Below are positions 1 to 7,698 of a stretch of 64,000 bases of DNA, piece by piece. The notes beneath the pieces are model-generated. The model saw only the letters and a list, made by a program, of their open reading frames with translations, did no database searches and was not told where the DNA came from. The position numbers and the translations under genes were made by a program. This DNA comes from Chryseobacterium viscerum. Its GTDB lineage: Bacteria; Bacteroidota; Bacteroidia; Flavobacteriales; Weeksellaceae. Position 1 is the first letter of the stretch. Each line of letters opens with the position of its first letter. The stretch lies in NCBI RefSeq assembly GCF_002899945.2, contig NZ_PPEG02000004.1, positions 310,001 to 374,000 on the forward strand, written 5' to 3'.

Positions 1-1426
1 GAGAATGAGAATCGAATTGGCAAAATTACTTCTGCAGAAGAATGACATTATGCTTCTCGATGAGCCCACCAACCACCTGGATATGGAATCCATCATCTGG
101 TTGGAGAACTTCCTGAAGGACTATCCGGGAGCTATTGTTCTTGTAAGTCACGATAAACAGTTTATGACTGCGGTTTGTAACCGTACTTTCGATATCAACA
201 ATAGAAAAGTTGAGGATTATAAAGCCAATTACTCCAAGTATTTGGTCATGAGAGAGGATCGCCGTGAAAAACTGATTCAGGCTAAAAAGAATCAGGATGC
301 GGAGATCAAGCAGATGGAAGACAACATTAATAAGTTCCGTGCAAGTGCTACAAAAGCATCTTTCGCACAGTCGCTTATTAAAAGATTAGATAAAATAGAA
401 CGTATCGAAGTTGACAATGAAGACGTTTCAAAATTCAACATTCGTTTCGTACAATCTATGGTTCCGGGGAAAGTGATCTTTGAAGCAATAAATATGGGGA
501 AAGCTTACGGGCAGAAGCAGATTTTTGATGATGTAGATTTCATTGTTCAGAGAGGAGACAGAATTGCTCTTTTAGGACAGAACGGACAGGGAAAAACAAC
601 TTTAGCTAAAATTTTAGCAGGAGATATTAAAGATTATTCAGGAACCTGGAATCTAGGTCACAATGTGAATATCGGGTACTTTGCTCAGAATCAGGAAGAG
701 GTCTTAACCCCTAATAAAACTGTTCTGGAAGAAGCAGAAGATGCTGCAACAGAAGAGACAAGACCTAGGGTAAGAGACCTATTAGGATCTTTCCTATTCC
801 AGGGAGATGCCGTTTCTAAGAAAACAAAAGTACTTTCCGGAGGAGAGAGAAACCGTCTGGCACTTTGTAAACTATTGCTTCGTCCTTTCAATACGTTGAT
901 TATGGATGAGCCTACCAATCACCTTGATATTCAGTCTAAGGAAATTATCAAGCTGGCATTGCAGAATTTTGAAGGAACTTTGATTGTGATTTCTCACGAC
1001 AGGGAATTCCTACAGGGACTTTGTGATAAGATCTACGAATTCCGTGATGGGAAAATGAAAGAATTCCTTGGAGATATCAACGAATATCTTGAGTACAGAC
1101 AAAAAGAAACGATTAGAGAGATTTCTGCAGAAAAAGCCAAACTTCACCAGGAAGTAAAGGTAGAACCCAAGAAAGTAGAAGAAAAACCAGCCGTGAGCAG
1201 CAGCCAGACTTCTAATATTGTGAGTAAAGAGCAGAAAAATATTCAGAATAAAATCAAAAAAGTAGAAGAGAAAATTTCTGAGCTTGAAACAAAAGTAGAG
1301 GAAATGGAAGCTTCTTTTGCCAAAGAAAACCCTTCAGATGAAACCTTAGAGAAATACAATAAAGCTAAGGAAGAGCTGGACACAGCACTACAGGAGTGGG
1401 AATATCTTGGAACCCAACTTGATTAA
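1..1426 (+). CDS. ABC-F family ATP-binding protein, 3' part
   Basis: This is the C-terminal part of a soluble ABC-F ATPase; the reading frame is open at the window edge, so the first ABC domain is mostly missing. The fragment opens in the tail of the first signature helix, followed by a Walker B DEPTNHLD at about residues 19-26 of the visible part. A linker follows, then a complete second ABC domain with Walker A GQNGQGKTT near 190, LSGGERNR near 276 and a second DEPTNHLD. A charged coiled coil fills the last 80 residues. There are no membrane segments. ABC-F proteins act on ribosomes, as translation factors or in antibiotic protection. The long C-terminal coiled coil fits the Uup/YheS-like housekeeping branch better than a resistance subtype, which is inference. 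Confidence 0.93.
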   Translation, partial: RMRIELAKLLLQKNDIMLLDEPTNHLDMESIIWLENFLKDYPGAIVLVSHDKQFMTAVCNRTFDINNRKVEDYKANYSKYLVMREDRREKLIQAKKNQDAEIKQMEDNINKFRASATKASFAQSLIKRLDKIERIEVDNEDVSKFNIRFVQSMVPGKVIFEAINMGKAYGQKQIFDDVDFIVQRGDRIALLGQNGQGKTTLAKILAGDIKDYSGTWNLGHNVNIGYFAQNQEEVLTPNKTVLEEAEDAATEETRPRVRDLLGSFLFQGDAVSKKTKVLSGGERNRLALCKLLLRPFNTLIMDEPTNHLDIQSKEIIKLALQNFEGTLIVISHDREFLQGLCDKIYEFRDGKMKEFLGDINEYLEYRQKETIREISAEKAKLHQEVKVEPKKVEEKPAVSSSQTSNIVSKEQKNIQNKIKKVEEKISELETKVEEMEASFAKENPSDETLEKYNKAKEELDTALQEWEYLGTQLD

Positions 1427-1439
1427 AAATAAAATAAAA

Positions 1440-1474
1440 ATGCTTCATCAACTAAAAGTTATGAAGCATTTTTT
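1440..1474 (+). terminator. Intrinsic terminator after the ABC-F gene
   Basis: A 9-bp stem (ATGCTTCAT with ATGAAGCAT) is followed by six T residues, 14 bases after the stop codon. Confidence 0.85.
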
Positions 1475-1561
1475 GTAACAGAACCTTATTTATTACTACA
1501 TATTATCAATAGTTGCAAAGTAATTTAATAAAAGTTTAAGGAAACAATTAAATTATTTTCA

Positions 1562-1569
1562 TAATTTTG
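1562..1569 (+). promoter_or_regulatory. Candidate -7 element for the metal-uptake group
   Basis: TAATTTTG matches the Bacteroidetes TAnnTTTG consensus and lies only 4 bases before the ATG at 1574, implying a very short or absent 5' leader. Confidence 0.45.
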
Positions 1570-1573
1570 AACC

Positions 1574-1930
1574 ATGATTTTTAAAGAAAGCAGAAATTTA
1601 AAGAGTTTTATCTCCAAGCTATTGTTTGGGGTATATTTCCTCGCGCTGCTTTCTCAGAGCTTTCACCATCACGATTCTGTCGACTATTTTAAGGCTTTCA
1701 ATCTTAAAAAAGTGGAGAATACAGTGACGAAAGCTGTTACTAAAGAGAAAGCTGGCGATTGTCTGGCCTGCCACTTTTTGGTTACCGGACATACCTTAGC
1801 TCCTGAAGAATTCAGTTTTACTTTCGAGCATTACAGCCATGAAGTAAAACAAATCATCGCCGTTCAGGAGAAAATCTGGTCTCAGACCAAATTCAATTTT
1901 CAGCTTCGGGGACCTCCCGCAATTTCATAA
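1574..1930 (+). CDS. Small exported His/Cys protein, putative metal-related
   Basis: The product is 118 residues. A hydrophobic stretch at about 14-28 is followed by an FHHHDS patch; I read this as a signal peptide or N-terminal anchor with the rest in the periplasm. A CLACH sequence lies near residue 63 with further histidines after it (VTGHT, FEHYSHE), and the protein ends in RGPPAIS. Small Bacteroidetes proteins with a paired-Cys motif and an R-x-PP tail occur beside metal-linked TonB receptors, and the next gene is a ZnuD-like receptor. CLACH fits the c-type heme pattern CxxCH, but a single motif in so small a non-redox protein more likely binds a metal or a disulfide. I do not recognise a named family. 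Confidence 0.7.
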   Translation: MIFKESRNLKSFISKLLFGVYFLALLSQSFHHHDSVDYFKAFNLKKVENTVTKAVTKEKAGDCLACHFLVTGHTLAPEEFSFTFEHYSHEVKQIIAVQEKIWSQTKFNFQLRGPPAIS

Positions 1931-1948
1931 TTCTTAGATTCTATAGGG

Positions 1949-1969
1949 TTTAAAGTTTTTTACTTTAAA
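1949..1969. repeat. AT-rich hairpin in the 1931-2202 gap
   Basis: TTTAAAGT and ACTTTAAA form an 8-bp stem with a five-T loop. The gap down to 2203 also contains loosely repeated TGTTTAA/TTTAAAG units up to about 2030 and then the dispersed repeat listed at 2071-2106. No gene is visible in the gap. Confidence 0.5.
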
Positions 1970-2070
1970 GTTCAATGTTTAATGCTTCAAATTTGATGTT
2001 TAAAGCTTAAGGTGTAAAGTTGTTAGGAAAAACAACGGCTAATCTGTAATTGATATTTGAATAATGTTCA

Positions 2071-2106
2071 ATTACTAATTTCTAGCTTCTAACCTCTAAC
2101 TTCTCA
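2071..2106 (-). repeat. Dispersed intergenic repeat, copy 1
   Basis: Read on the minus strand this contains GAAGTTAGAGGTTAGAAGC followed by TAGAAATTAGTAAT. The same string, with small changes, occurs on the plus strand at about 33342-33374. Both copies lie in intergenic DNA next to a gene end or start. Confidence 0.6.
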
Positions 2107-2202
2107 TTAGACATTATACTTTTTACAATTAAACCAACCCTTCCCACAAATTTTAACGAAAAATGTACCTTATTGAAAGGGTACGCAATCAATCTATTTA
2201 CA

Positions 2203-4596
2203 ATGAAATTGATATATTGCCTGCTGCTGATCTTTTGTGGATCAGTATTTACAAGTGCACAAAAAACTTATACTGTAGAAGGAACCGTTCAGGATTTTCA
2301 CGACAAGACGATGTTGGAAAATGCTGTGATTAAAATCGGAAGCTTTACAGCGAAAACCAATAAGAATGGTAAATTTTCTTTTGACAAAATTCCTGCAGGG
2401 AAGTATACACTCGTTGCGCAGCATCCTGATTGCGATGACTATACTGAAAATATAGGAGTTGATAAGGATGTTCAGCTGGTGATTACCCTGGAGCATCATA
2501 TCAAGGATATTGAAACGGTAACGGTTCACGGAAGTCATAAGAACAATGGAAGCATGGTTGTGAAAACCATTGACAAAGCAATGATTTCCAGAAATGTCAG
2601 CGAAAACCTGGGAAATCTTTTAACAAATATTTCCGGTGTTAACGTTCTTAAGACAGGAAATAATATCGCAAAACCTATTATTCATGGGCTTTATGGAAGC
2701 AGAGTTTCCATTCTTAATGATGGGGTAAAACTGGCCGAACAGGAATGGGGAGTAGAACATGCACCCAATGTAGATGTCAATAATTTTGAACATATTGATG
2801 TGATAAAAGGAGCATCTGCCTTGAAATATGGAGGCGGAGCTGTAGGTGGAGTTGTTGTTTTACAGCCTCAGGTTTTGCCTAAGAAAGATACCATCATGGG
2901 GAGTGTTTCCCTTTCTGGGATTTCTAACGGAAGAGGAGCTGATCTTAATGTAAAACTAGCAAAAACCTGGGAAAACGGTTGGGCAATAAAAACCAATGGA
3001 AGCTATAAAAAACTGGGAGATCTTGAAGCTCCGGAGTATGGCTTGATGAATACCGGACTGGAGAGTTCCGGATTTAATTTTGGAGTTCAGAAGATGACAT
3101 TTGAAAAAGGTTTTTCATTTGATTATTATCTGACAAAGAGCACTGTGGGAATTCTTAGAAGCTCTCATGTAGGGAATTCTGAAGATTTGCGTAATGCTCT
3201 TACAGCGCCACAACCAGTGTACCAAAGGGATTTTAGTTATGATATTGATAATCCTAAACAGGAAATCGAGCATCATATTGCTAAAGTGTCTGCTTACAAA
3301 AGATTTGAAAATTTTGGGAAAATCACAGCTACTTATAGTTTTCAGTACAATCATAGAAAAGAATATGATATCAGACGTACAGAAGAACTGAGTAAAAAGC
3401 CGGCTTTGGATCTTGAGCTGATCACCAACGATCTGAATGTGAATCACCTGATAGAAAGAGGAAAATGGAATCTTGAAACAGGTATCAATGCAGGGTATCA
3501 AAACAACTATTCCAATACTCAGACTGAGGCGAGACGACTTGTTCCCAATTATGACCGATATTATGCAGGAATTTATTCTGTATTAAAATATAAAATTGCA
3601 CCCGAACTGGATCTTGAATTGGGAGGAAGATATGATTTTGATCATTATAACGTAACAAAATGGTATGATCTGAGCGACTGGAATAAACAGTATGCAGCAG
3701 ATTATTCGGATTTTGTAGTAAGAATAAACCAAAACAGGATTCTTACAAACCCTTCTTTAAGCTATAACAATGTTTCTGTAAATGGAGGGCTTGTCTATCA
3801 TCCATCTGAATATTTTAACTTGAAATTCAATTATGCCAGAGTTTCCAGATCTCCGAATGTTGCAGAACTTTTTGCAGACGGACTTCACCATTCCGCAGCC
3901 ATTATTGAAAGAGGAGATATGAGAATGAAAAGTGAAACGGGAAATCAGTTTAACTTAGTGGCTGATGTAAAAGCAAATATTTTAAAAGGATTGAATGTTT
4001 CAGTAAATCCCTATTTCTTTTATACTCAGAATTTTATCAACCAAATTCCTACAGGATATCAGAATACACAATGGGGCGGGGCTTTTGTAGTTTACAATTA
4101 TCAGCAGATCAATGCGAAAATGTATGGATTGGATCTGGATGTTCAGCTTAAGATCACGGATAATCTGACCTATAAAGGAAGCGGATCTTATGTGTATGGT
4201 CAGGATATGACCAATGATGTACCTCTTATTTTAATGATGCCACCGAATTTTAATAATTCATTGGAGTTCAATAAAAAAGAATGGAAAAACTTTTATTTTA
4301 CGGTAAGTAACAATACTTATTTAAAACAAACAAGATTTCCGGTGTATAACGTTCCAATCAGATTATTTGATTCTGACGGAAATGCTTACAATGAAGACGT
4401 AGATATTTCTACACCTCCAAACGGATATTCGCTTTGGAACCTTCAGACAGGGGTGAATCTGTCTAAAAATTTCGGAGTTGACTTTTCAATTCGAAATGTA
4501 TTCAACACGTCTTACAGAGATTATCTGAACAGACTTCGTTTCTTTTCCAACGAAATGGGAAGAAACTTTATTTTAACTCTTAAATATCAATTTTAA
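2203..4596 (+). CDS. TonB-dependent receptor, ZnuD-like, probable metal uptake
   Basis: This is an outer-membrane receptor of about 797 residues. I place the start at the ATG at 2203 because MKLIYCLLLIFCGSVFTSAQ is a clean signal peptide; an upstream TTG would only add a tail. A carboxypeptidase-regulatory-like domain (about 20-105) is followed by the plug (about 120-230, with DVIKGASALKYGGGAVGGVV) and a 22-strand-type barrel ending in an aromatic residue (YQF). The barrel motif ELFADGLHHSAA followed by ERGD resembles the HH-containing segment of ZnuD-type zinc receptors. The flanking small His/Cys protein and lipoprotein support a zinc or copper substrate, though the exact metal is inference. 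No Fur or Zur box was identified. Confidence 0.9.
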   Translation: MKLIYCLLLIFCGSVFTSAQKTYTVEGTVQDFHDKTMLENAVIKIGSFTAKTNKNGKFSFDKIPAGKYTLVAQHPDCDDYTENIGVDKDVQLVITLEHHIKDIETVTVHGSHKNNGSMVVKTIDKAMISRNVSENLGNLLTNISGVNVLKTGNNIAKPIIHGLYGSRVSILNDGVKLAEQEWGVEHAPNVDVNNFEHIDVIKGASALKYGGGAVGGVVVLQPQVLPKKDTIMGSVSLSGISNGRGADLNVKLAKTWENGWAIKTNGSYKKLGDLEAPEYGLMNTGLESSGFNFGVQKMTFEKGFSFDYYLTKSTVGILRSSHVGNSEDLRNALTAPQPVYQRDFSYDIDNPKQEIEHHIAKVSAYKRFENFGKITATYSFQYNHRKEYDIRRTEELSKKPALDLELITNDLNVNHLIERGKWNLETGINAGYQNNYSNTQTEARRLVPNYDRYYAGIYSVLKYKIAPELDLELGGRYDFDHYNVTKWYDLSDWNKQYAADYSDFVVRINQNRILTNPSLSYNNVSVNGGLVYHPSEYFNLKFNYARVSRSPNVAELFADGLHHSAAIIERGDMRMKSETGNQFNLVADVKANILKGLNVSVNPYFFYTQNFINQIPTGYQNTQWGGAFVVYNYQQINAKMYGLDLDVQLKITDNLTYKGSGSYVYGQDMTNDVPLILMMPPNFNNSLEFNKKEWKNFYFTVSNNTYLKQTRFPVYNVPIRLFDSDGNAYNEDVDISTPPNGYSLWNLQTGVNLSKNFGVDFSIRNVFNTSYRDYLNRLRFFSNEMGRNFILTLKYQF

Positions 4597-4614
4597 TTAC
4601 TTAAAATCAAAAAA

Positions 4615-5202
4615 ATGAAAAATATTTTTAAAAATACAACTCTTATCTTAGGACTTTTATTCTTCGCTGTTTCTTTAAGCTTAACTTCATGTAACAGAAG
4701 TGATGATGAAGCAGATGACCTTCCTCAGGAAGAACTTTCAGATGTTCTCTTAAGAGTAACGGATCAAGCTACAGGAACTCCTGTTGTTTATGATTACCAG
4801 GTTAATAGTACAACAAACCCGAATGTTAAATTAATCAATGGACATACCTATAATGTAGAAGTAATTTTCAAGAATGGTAATGAAGATGCTACTCAGGAAA
4901 TTAAAGATGCAAAAAATGAACATTTCCTGGTGTATAACTTTCCAAACTCAGATATTACTTTAACACGTACTGATGATGCCAGCTCTACAAGAGCAGACGG
5001 AAACCGCGTGGGATTGAAAACAAAATGGGTTGTGAATACTGCTGTAAAAAATACTTCTGCAGCTAGTCAGCTGGTTCTTACACTATTCCATGAGCCGGTA
5101 ACAGTTTCTGAAACTTCTTCAGTGAGTGGAAACGGAGTCGTATATGGAACCCATACAGGAGGTGAAACAGATGCACAAGCAAACTATAATATTATTAATT
5201 AA
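4615..5202 (+). CDS. Lipoprotein partner of the TonB receptor
   Basis: The product is 195 residues with a lipoprotein signal peptide: a hydrophobic stretch ends in SLTSC, with the lipidated Cys at about residue 26, followed by the acidic segment NRSDDEADD. The rest is a soluble domain rich in beta-type sequence with no other cysteine and no named motif. The gene starts 18 bases after the TonB receptor and precedes a strong terminator, so the two are co-transcribed. Accessory lipoproteins next to TonB receptors commonly help capture the ligand at the surface; that role here is inferred from position only. Confidence 0.8.
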   Translation: MKNIFKNTTLILGLLFFAVSLSLTSCNRSDDEADDLPQEELSDVLLRVTDQATGTPVVYDYQVNSTTNPNVKLINGHTYNVEVIFKNGNEDATQEIKDAKNEHFLVYNFPNSDITLTRTDDASSTRADGNRVGLKTKWVVNTAVKNTSAASQLVLTLFHEPVTVSETSSVSGNGVVYGTHTGGETDAQANYNIIN

Positions 5203-5225
5203 TATATCCTTTAATCTTGTTAACA

Positions 5226-5253
5226 AAGCCACCGGAATTCCCGGTGGTTTTTT
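5226..5253 (+). terminator. Intrinsic terminator of the receptor operon
   Basis: CCACCGG and CCGGTGG form a 7-bp GC-rich stem with a 5-base loop, followed by six T residues. Confidence 0.9.
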
Positions 5254-5313
5254 ATTTAACAATATTTGGCGTTATAAGTTGATTTTAAGTGGGTGGTTTT
5301 CATAAAAAATTCA

Positions 5314-5321
5314 TATTTTTG
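5314..5321 (+). promoter_or_regulatory. -7 promoter element of tig
   Basis: TATTTTTG is a perfect TAnnTTTG match 22 bases before the trigger factor ATG, just after the preceding terminator. Confidence 0.55.
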
Positions 5322-5343
5322 CAACCTAAAATTTTAATCAATA

Positions 5344-6678
5344 ATGAAGGTTACCGCACAAAACCATGATGACGTAAGTGCATTGCTTACAGTAACACTG
5401 GAAAAATCTGACTACAAAGAAAAAGTAGAAAAGCAGTTGATTAACTATGCTAAAAATGCGCAAGTTCCTGGATTCAGAAAAGGGAAAGTGCCTTTGAGTA
5501 TGGTTAAAAAACAATATGAAGCAGGTATTGCATTTGAAGAAATCAACAAACAAGTTTCTGATGCTTTAAACAACTATATCAATGAAAACAAATTAAGATT
5601 AGTTGGTCAGCCTGTTCCTCAGCCAGTAAACGAACTAGATTACAATGCTGATCAATTAGAAGTTGCTTTCGAAGTAGGATATGAGCCTGAATTCACTATA
5701 GATTTAGCTAAATATGAAGCTCCTCACTACAAAGTAGAAGCTTCTGACAAAGAAATCAGCAAGAGTATTGAAAACATGCAGAAGCGTTTCGCTGAGCAGG
5801 TTCCTCAAGATAAAATCACTAAAGATTCTTACATTGCCTTAGAGGTTTCTCAGGTTGTAGAAGAAGATGCTGAAGGAGAGCACCACCACCACCCAAAAAA
5901 CCTTACTATTACTGCTGAAAACAAAGAAGCTTTCAAATTGGTAAAAGGTTTGAAAATGGACGGTTCTGTAAAAGTAACTAAAGAAACTCTTGCAGGTGAC
6001 GAAGAATTGGCTAAAGAAATAGGATTCAGCAAAGAAGAGCTTGAGCACCTACACCACAATGAATTAGAAGTAAAAGTAAAAGACTTCTATTCATTAGATT
6101 TAGCTGAGCTTAACCAGGACTTATTCGACAAAGTATACGGAGAAGGAAACATCAAGTCTGAAGATGAGCTTAAAGATAAAGTGAAAACTGAATTAGACGA
6201 GTACTTCCAACAAAATGCTGATGTTCACTTTGTAAATAAAGTATTAGAGCAAGTAACGGGTACAGAAGAAGTAAAACTTCCTGAATCTTTCCTTGTGAAG
6301 TGGTTATTATTCTCTAACCAGAACATCCAGTCTGAAGAGCAGGCTAAAGAAATTCTTGAAGCTGAGAAAAACCAATTGAAATACCAGATCATCGAAGGTA
6401 AATTGATGACTGAAAACGAAATCAACCTTGACTATGCTGATGTATTGGCACAGGCTGAGCAGTTGGTGAAGAATCAATTGGCTATCTACGGAATCCACCA
6501 CTTAGGTGAAGAGGAAATCCAGAAATATGCTGTTGAAATGTTGAAAGACCAAGAGCAGGTAAGACAAATTTCTTCTGAAGTAGCAATGGCTAAATTGAAA
6601 GATGTAATTCTTGAAAAAGCCACTAAAAAAGAAACTAAAATTTCTCACGACGAATTTTTAGAAGAACTTAAGAAATAA
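5344..6678 (+). CDS. tig: Trigger factor, ribosome-associated chaperone and peptidyl-prolyl isomerase
   Basis: This is a 444-residue cytosolic chaperone that binds the ribosome near the exit tunnel. The N-terminal ribosome-binding domain contains the signature GFRKGKVP (about residues 42-49), equivalent to the family GFRxGKxP loop. A divergent FKBP-like middle domain (about 150-245) and an alpha-helical C-terminal domain follow. Length fits the Bacteroidetes family. Unusual for the family, the middle domain carries a four-His run after GE (near residue 180) and a second LHH cluster near 238, which could bind metal ions. The gene is monocistronic, between its own TAnnTTTG promoter and a terminator. 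Confidence 0.95.
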   Translation: MKVTAQNHDDVSALLTVTLEKSDYKEKVEKQLINYAKNAQVPGFRKGKVPLSMVKKQYEAGIAFEEINKQVSDALNNYINENKLRLVGQPVPQPVNELDYNADQLEVAFEVGYEPEFTIDLAKYEAPHYKVEASDKEISKSIENMQKRFAEQVPQDKITKDSYIALEVSQVVEEDAEGEHHHHPKNLTITAENKEAFKLVKGLKMDGSVKVTKETLAGDEELAKEIGFSKEELEHLHHNELEVKVKDFYSLDLAELNQDLFDKVYGEGNIKSEDELKDKVKTELDEYFQQNADVHFVNKVLEQVTGTEEVKLPESFLVKWLLFSNQNIQSEEQAKEILEAEKNQLKYQIIEGKLMTENEINLDYADVLAQAEQLVKNQLAIYGIHHLGEEEIQKYAVEMLKDQEQVRQISSEVAMAKLKDVILEKATKKETKISHDEFLEELKK

Positions 6679-6703
6679 TTATACTCAGATATAAATATTT
6701 GAA

Positions 6704-6730
6704 AACCGTCAATTTTTTGACGGTTTTTTT
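6704..6730 (+). terminator. Terminator of tig
   Basis: AACCGTCA and TGACGGTT form an 8-bp stem followed by a T tract. Confidence 0.88.
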
Positions 6731-6859
6731 ATTATATATCTCTACTAAAGATTAATCAATCATCACCACCAATCATTTGTCAATTATTACGCATTGCTTA
6801 TTATTTATTTGTATGTCCGCCAATATTCCTATATTTACTTTTTAAACTTTATTATAAAT

Positions 6860-7546
6860 ATGAAAAAGATCATCATTCCGTTTTTCTGTGCAGTACTTTT
6901 TTCAGTACCTGCAGCAGCTCAGAAGAAAGGAGCTGCATCTGCCAAAACAGAAGCTGCAAAATCTAAACTGACATCTAAAGAAGTTGTTGATAATTATTTC
7001 AAAGCATTAGGTGGAAAAGATAAATTGGAGGCTGTAAAATCTACCATTATTGACAACACTGTGAGTGTACAGGGAATGGAAATTCAAATGACTACCAAGA
7101 AATTAGGGAATAAATTCAGGTCTGTACAATCGGTGATGGGGAAAGAAATGATTCAGCTTTTTGACGGTGAAAAAGGATACTTTGATCAGATGGGAAATAA
7201 AATGGATATTCCTGCTGATAAGATTGCCGAGCTGAAAAAAGGAAAGCCAATTGATGCTTTAGCTTTTGATGCTTCTAATTTCCAGACTGTATCAACAGAA
7301 AAACTGGAAGGGAAGGACTACAACGTATTGTCTTCAGACAAAGGAAAATTTTATTTTGATGCAGGAACCGGACTTTTGTATAAAACCAATGCAGGAGAAG
7401 GTAACGCTACCATCAAAAGTTATATGACCGTAGACGGATTACAGTTTCCAGCGGTAGTAGATGCTGAAGGTGGAGGTCAGAAAATGACTATCAAAACTTC
7501 TAAAATTGTAATCAATTCTGGAGTTACGGATGCTGATTTTAAATAA
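6860..7546 (+). CDS. Exported LolA-like lipoprotein-sorting family protein
   Basis: I take the ATG at 6860 as the start because MKKIIIPFFCAVLFSVPAAAQ is a standard signal peptide; upstream TTG extensions have no merit. The mature protein is about 208 residues. It begins with an Ala/Lys-rich linker and then VVDNYFKALGGKDKLEAVKS, the opening typical of the flavobacterial outer-membrane-lipoprotein-sorting-like family with a LolA/LolB-type half-barrel. Beta-strand-like stretches follow (MEIQMTTKK, GKEMIQLFDGEKGYF, KFYFDAGTGLLYKT). No lipobox Cys is present, so it should be a soluble periplasmic protein. The true substrate is unknown; LolA-like fold members bind lipids or lipoproteins. It is monocistronic. 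Confidence 0.75.
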   Translation: MKKIIIPFFCAVLFSVPAAAQKKGAASAKTEAAKSKLTSKEVVDNYFKALGGKDKLEAVKSTIIDNTVSVQGMEIQMTTKKLGNKFRSVQSVMGKEMIQLFDGEKGYFDQMGNKMDIPADKIAELKKGKPIDALAFDASNFQTVSTEKLEGKDYNVLSSDKGKFYFDAGTGLLYKTNAGEGNATIKSYMTVDGLQFPAVVDAEGGGQKMTIKTSKIVINSGVTDADFK

Positions 7547-7567
7547 AAATCACTTTTTTATGATATT

Positions 7568-7594
7568 AAAACCGGGTATTTCCCGGTTTTTTTT
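7568..7594 (+). terminator. Terminator of the LolA-like gene
   Basis: AAACCGGG and CCCGGTTT form an 8-bp stem followed by a T tract. Confidence 0.9.
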
Positions 7595-7698
7595 GTGTTT
7601 TAATAATTTTAACTCAAATTTAACTATAAATTTTTAAGCAGTATTTCTTTACCTTGTGAAGAATTGATACTTTTAGCATGTAAATAAAATCAAATAAC

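Noticed and set aside
691..918. 75-codon minus-strand ORF
   Set aside because: It lies wholly inside the ABC-F gene on the opposite strand and has a composition that mirrors it, so it is a shadow frame.
5839..6059. Two overlapping minus-strand ORFs inside tig
   Set aside because: Both are antisense frames created by the Lys/Glu/His-rich coding strand of trigger factor.
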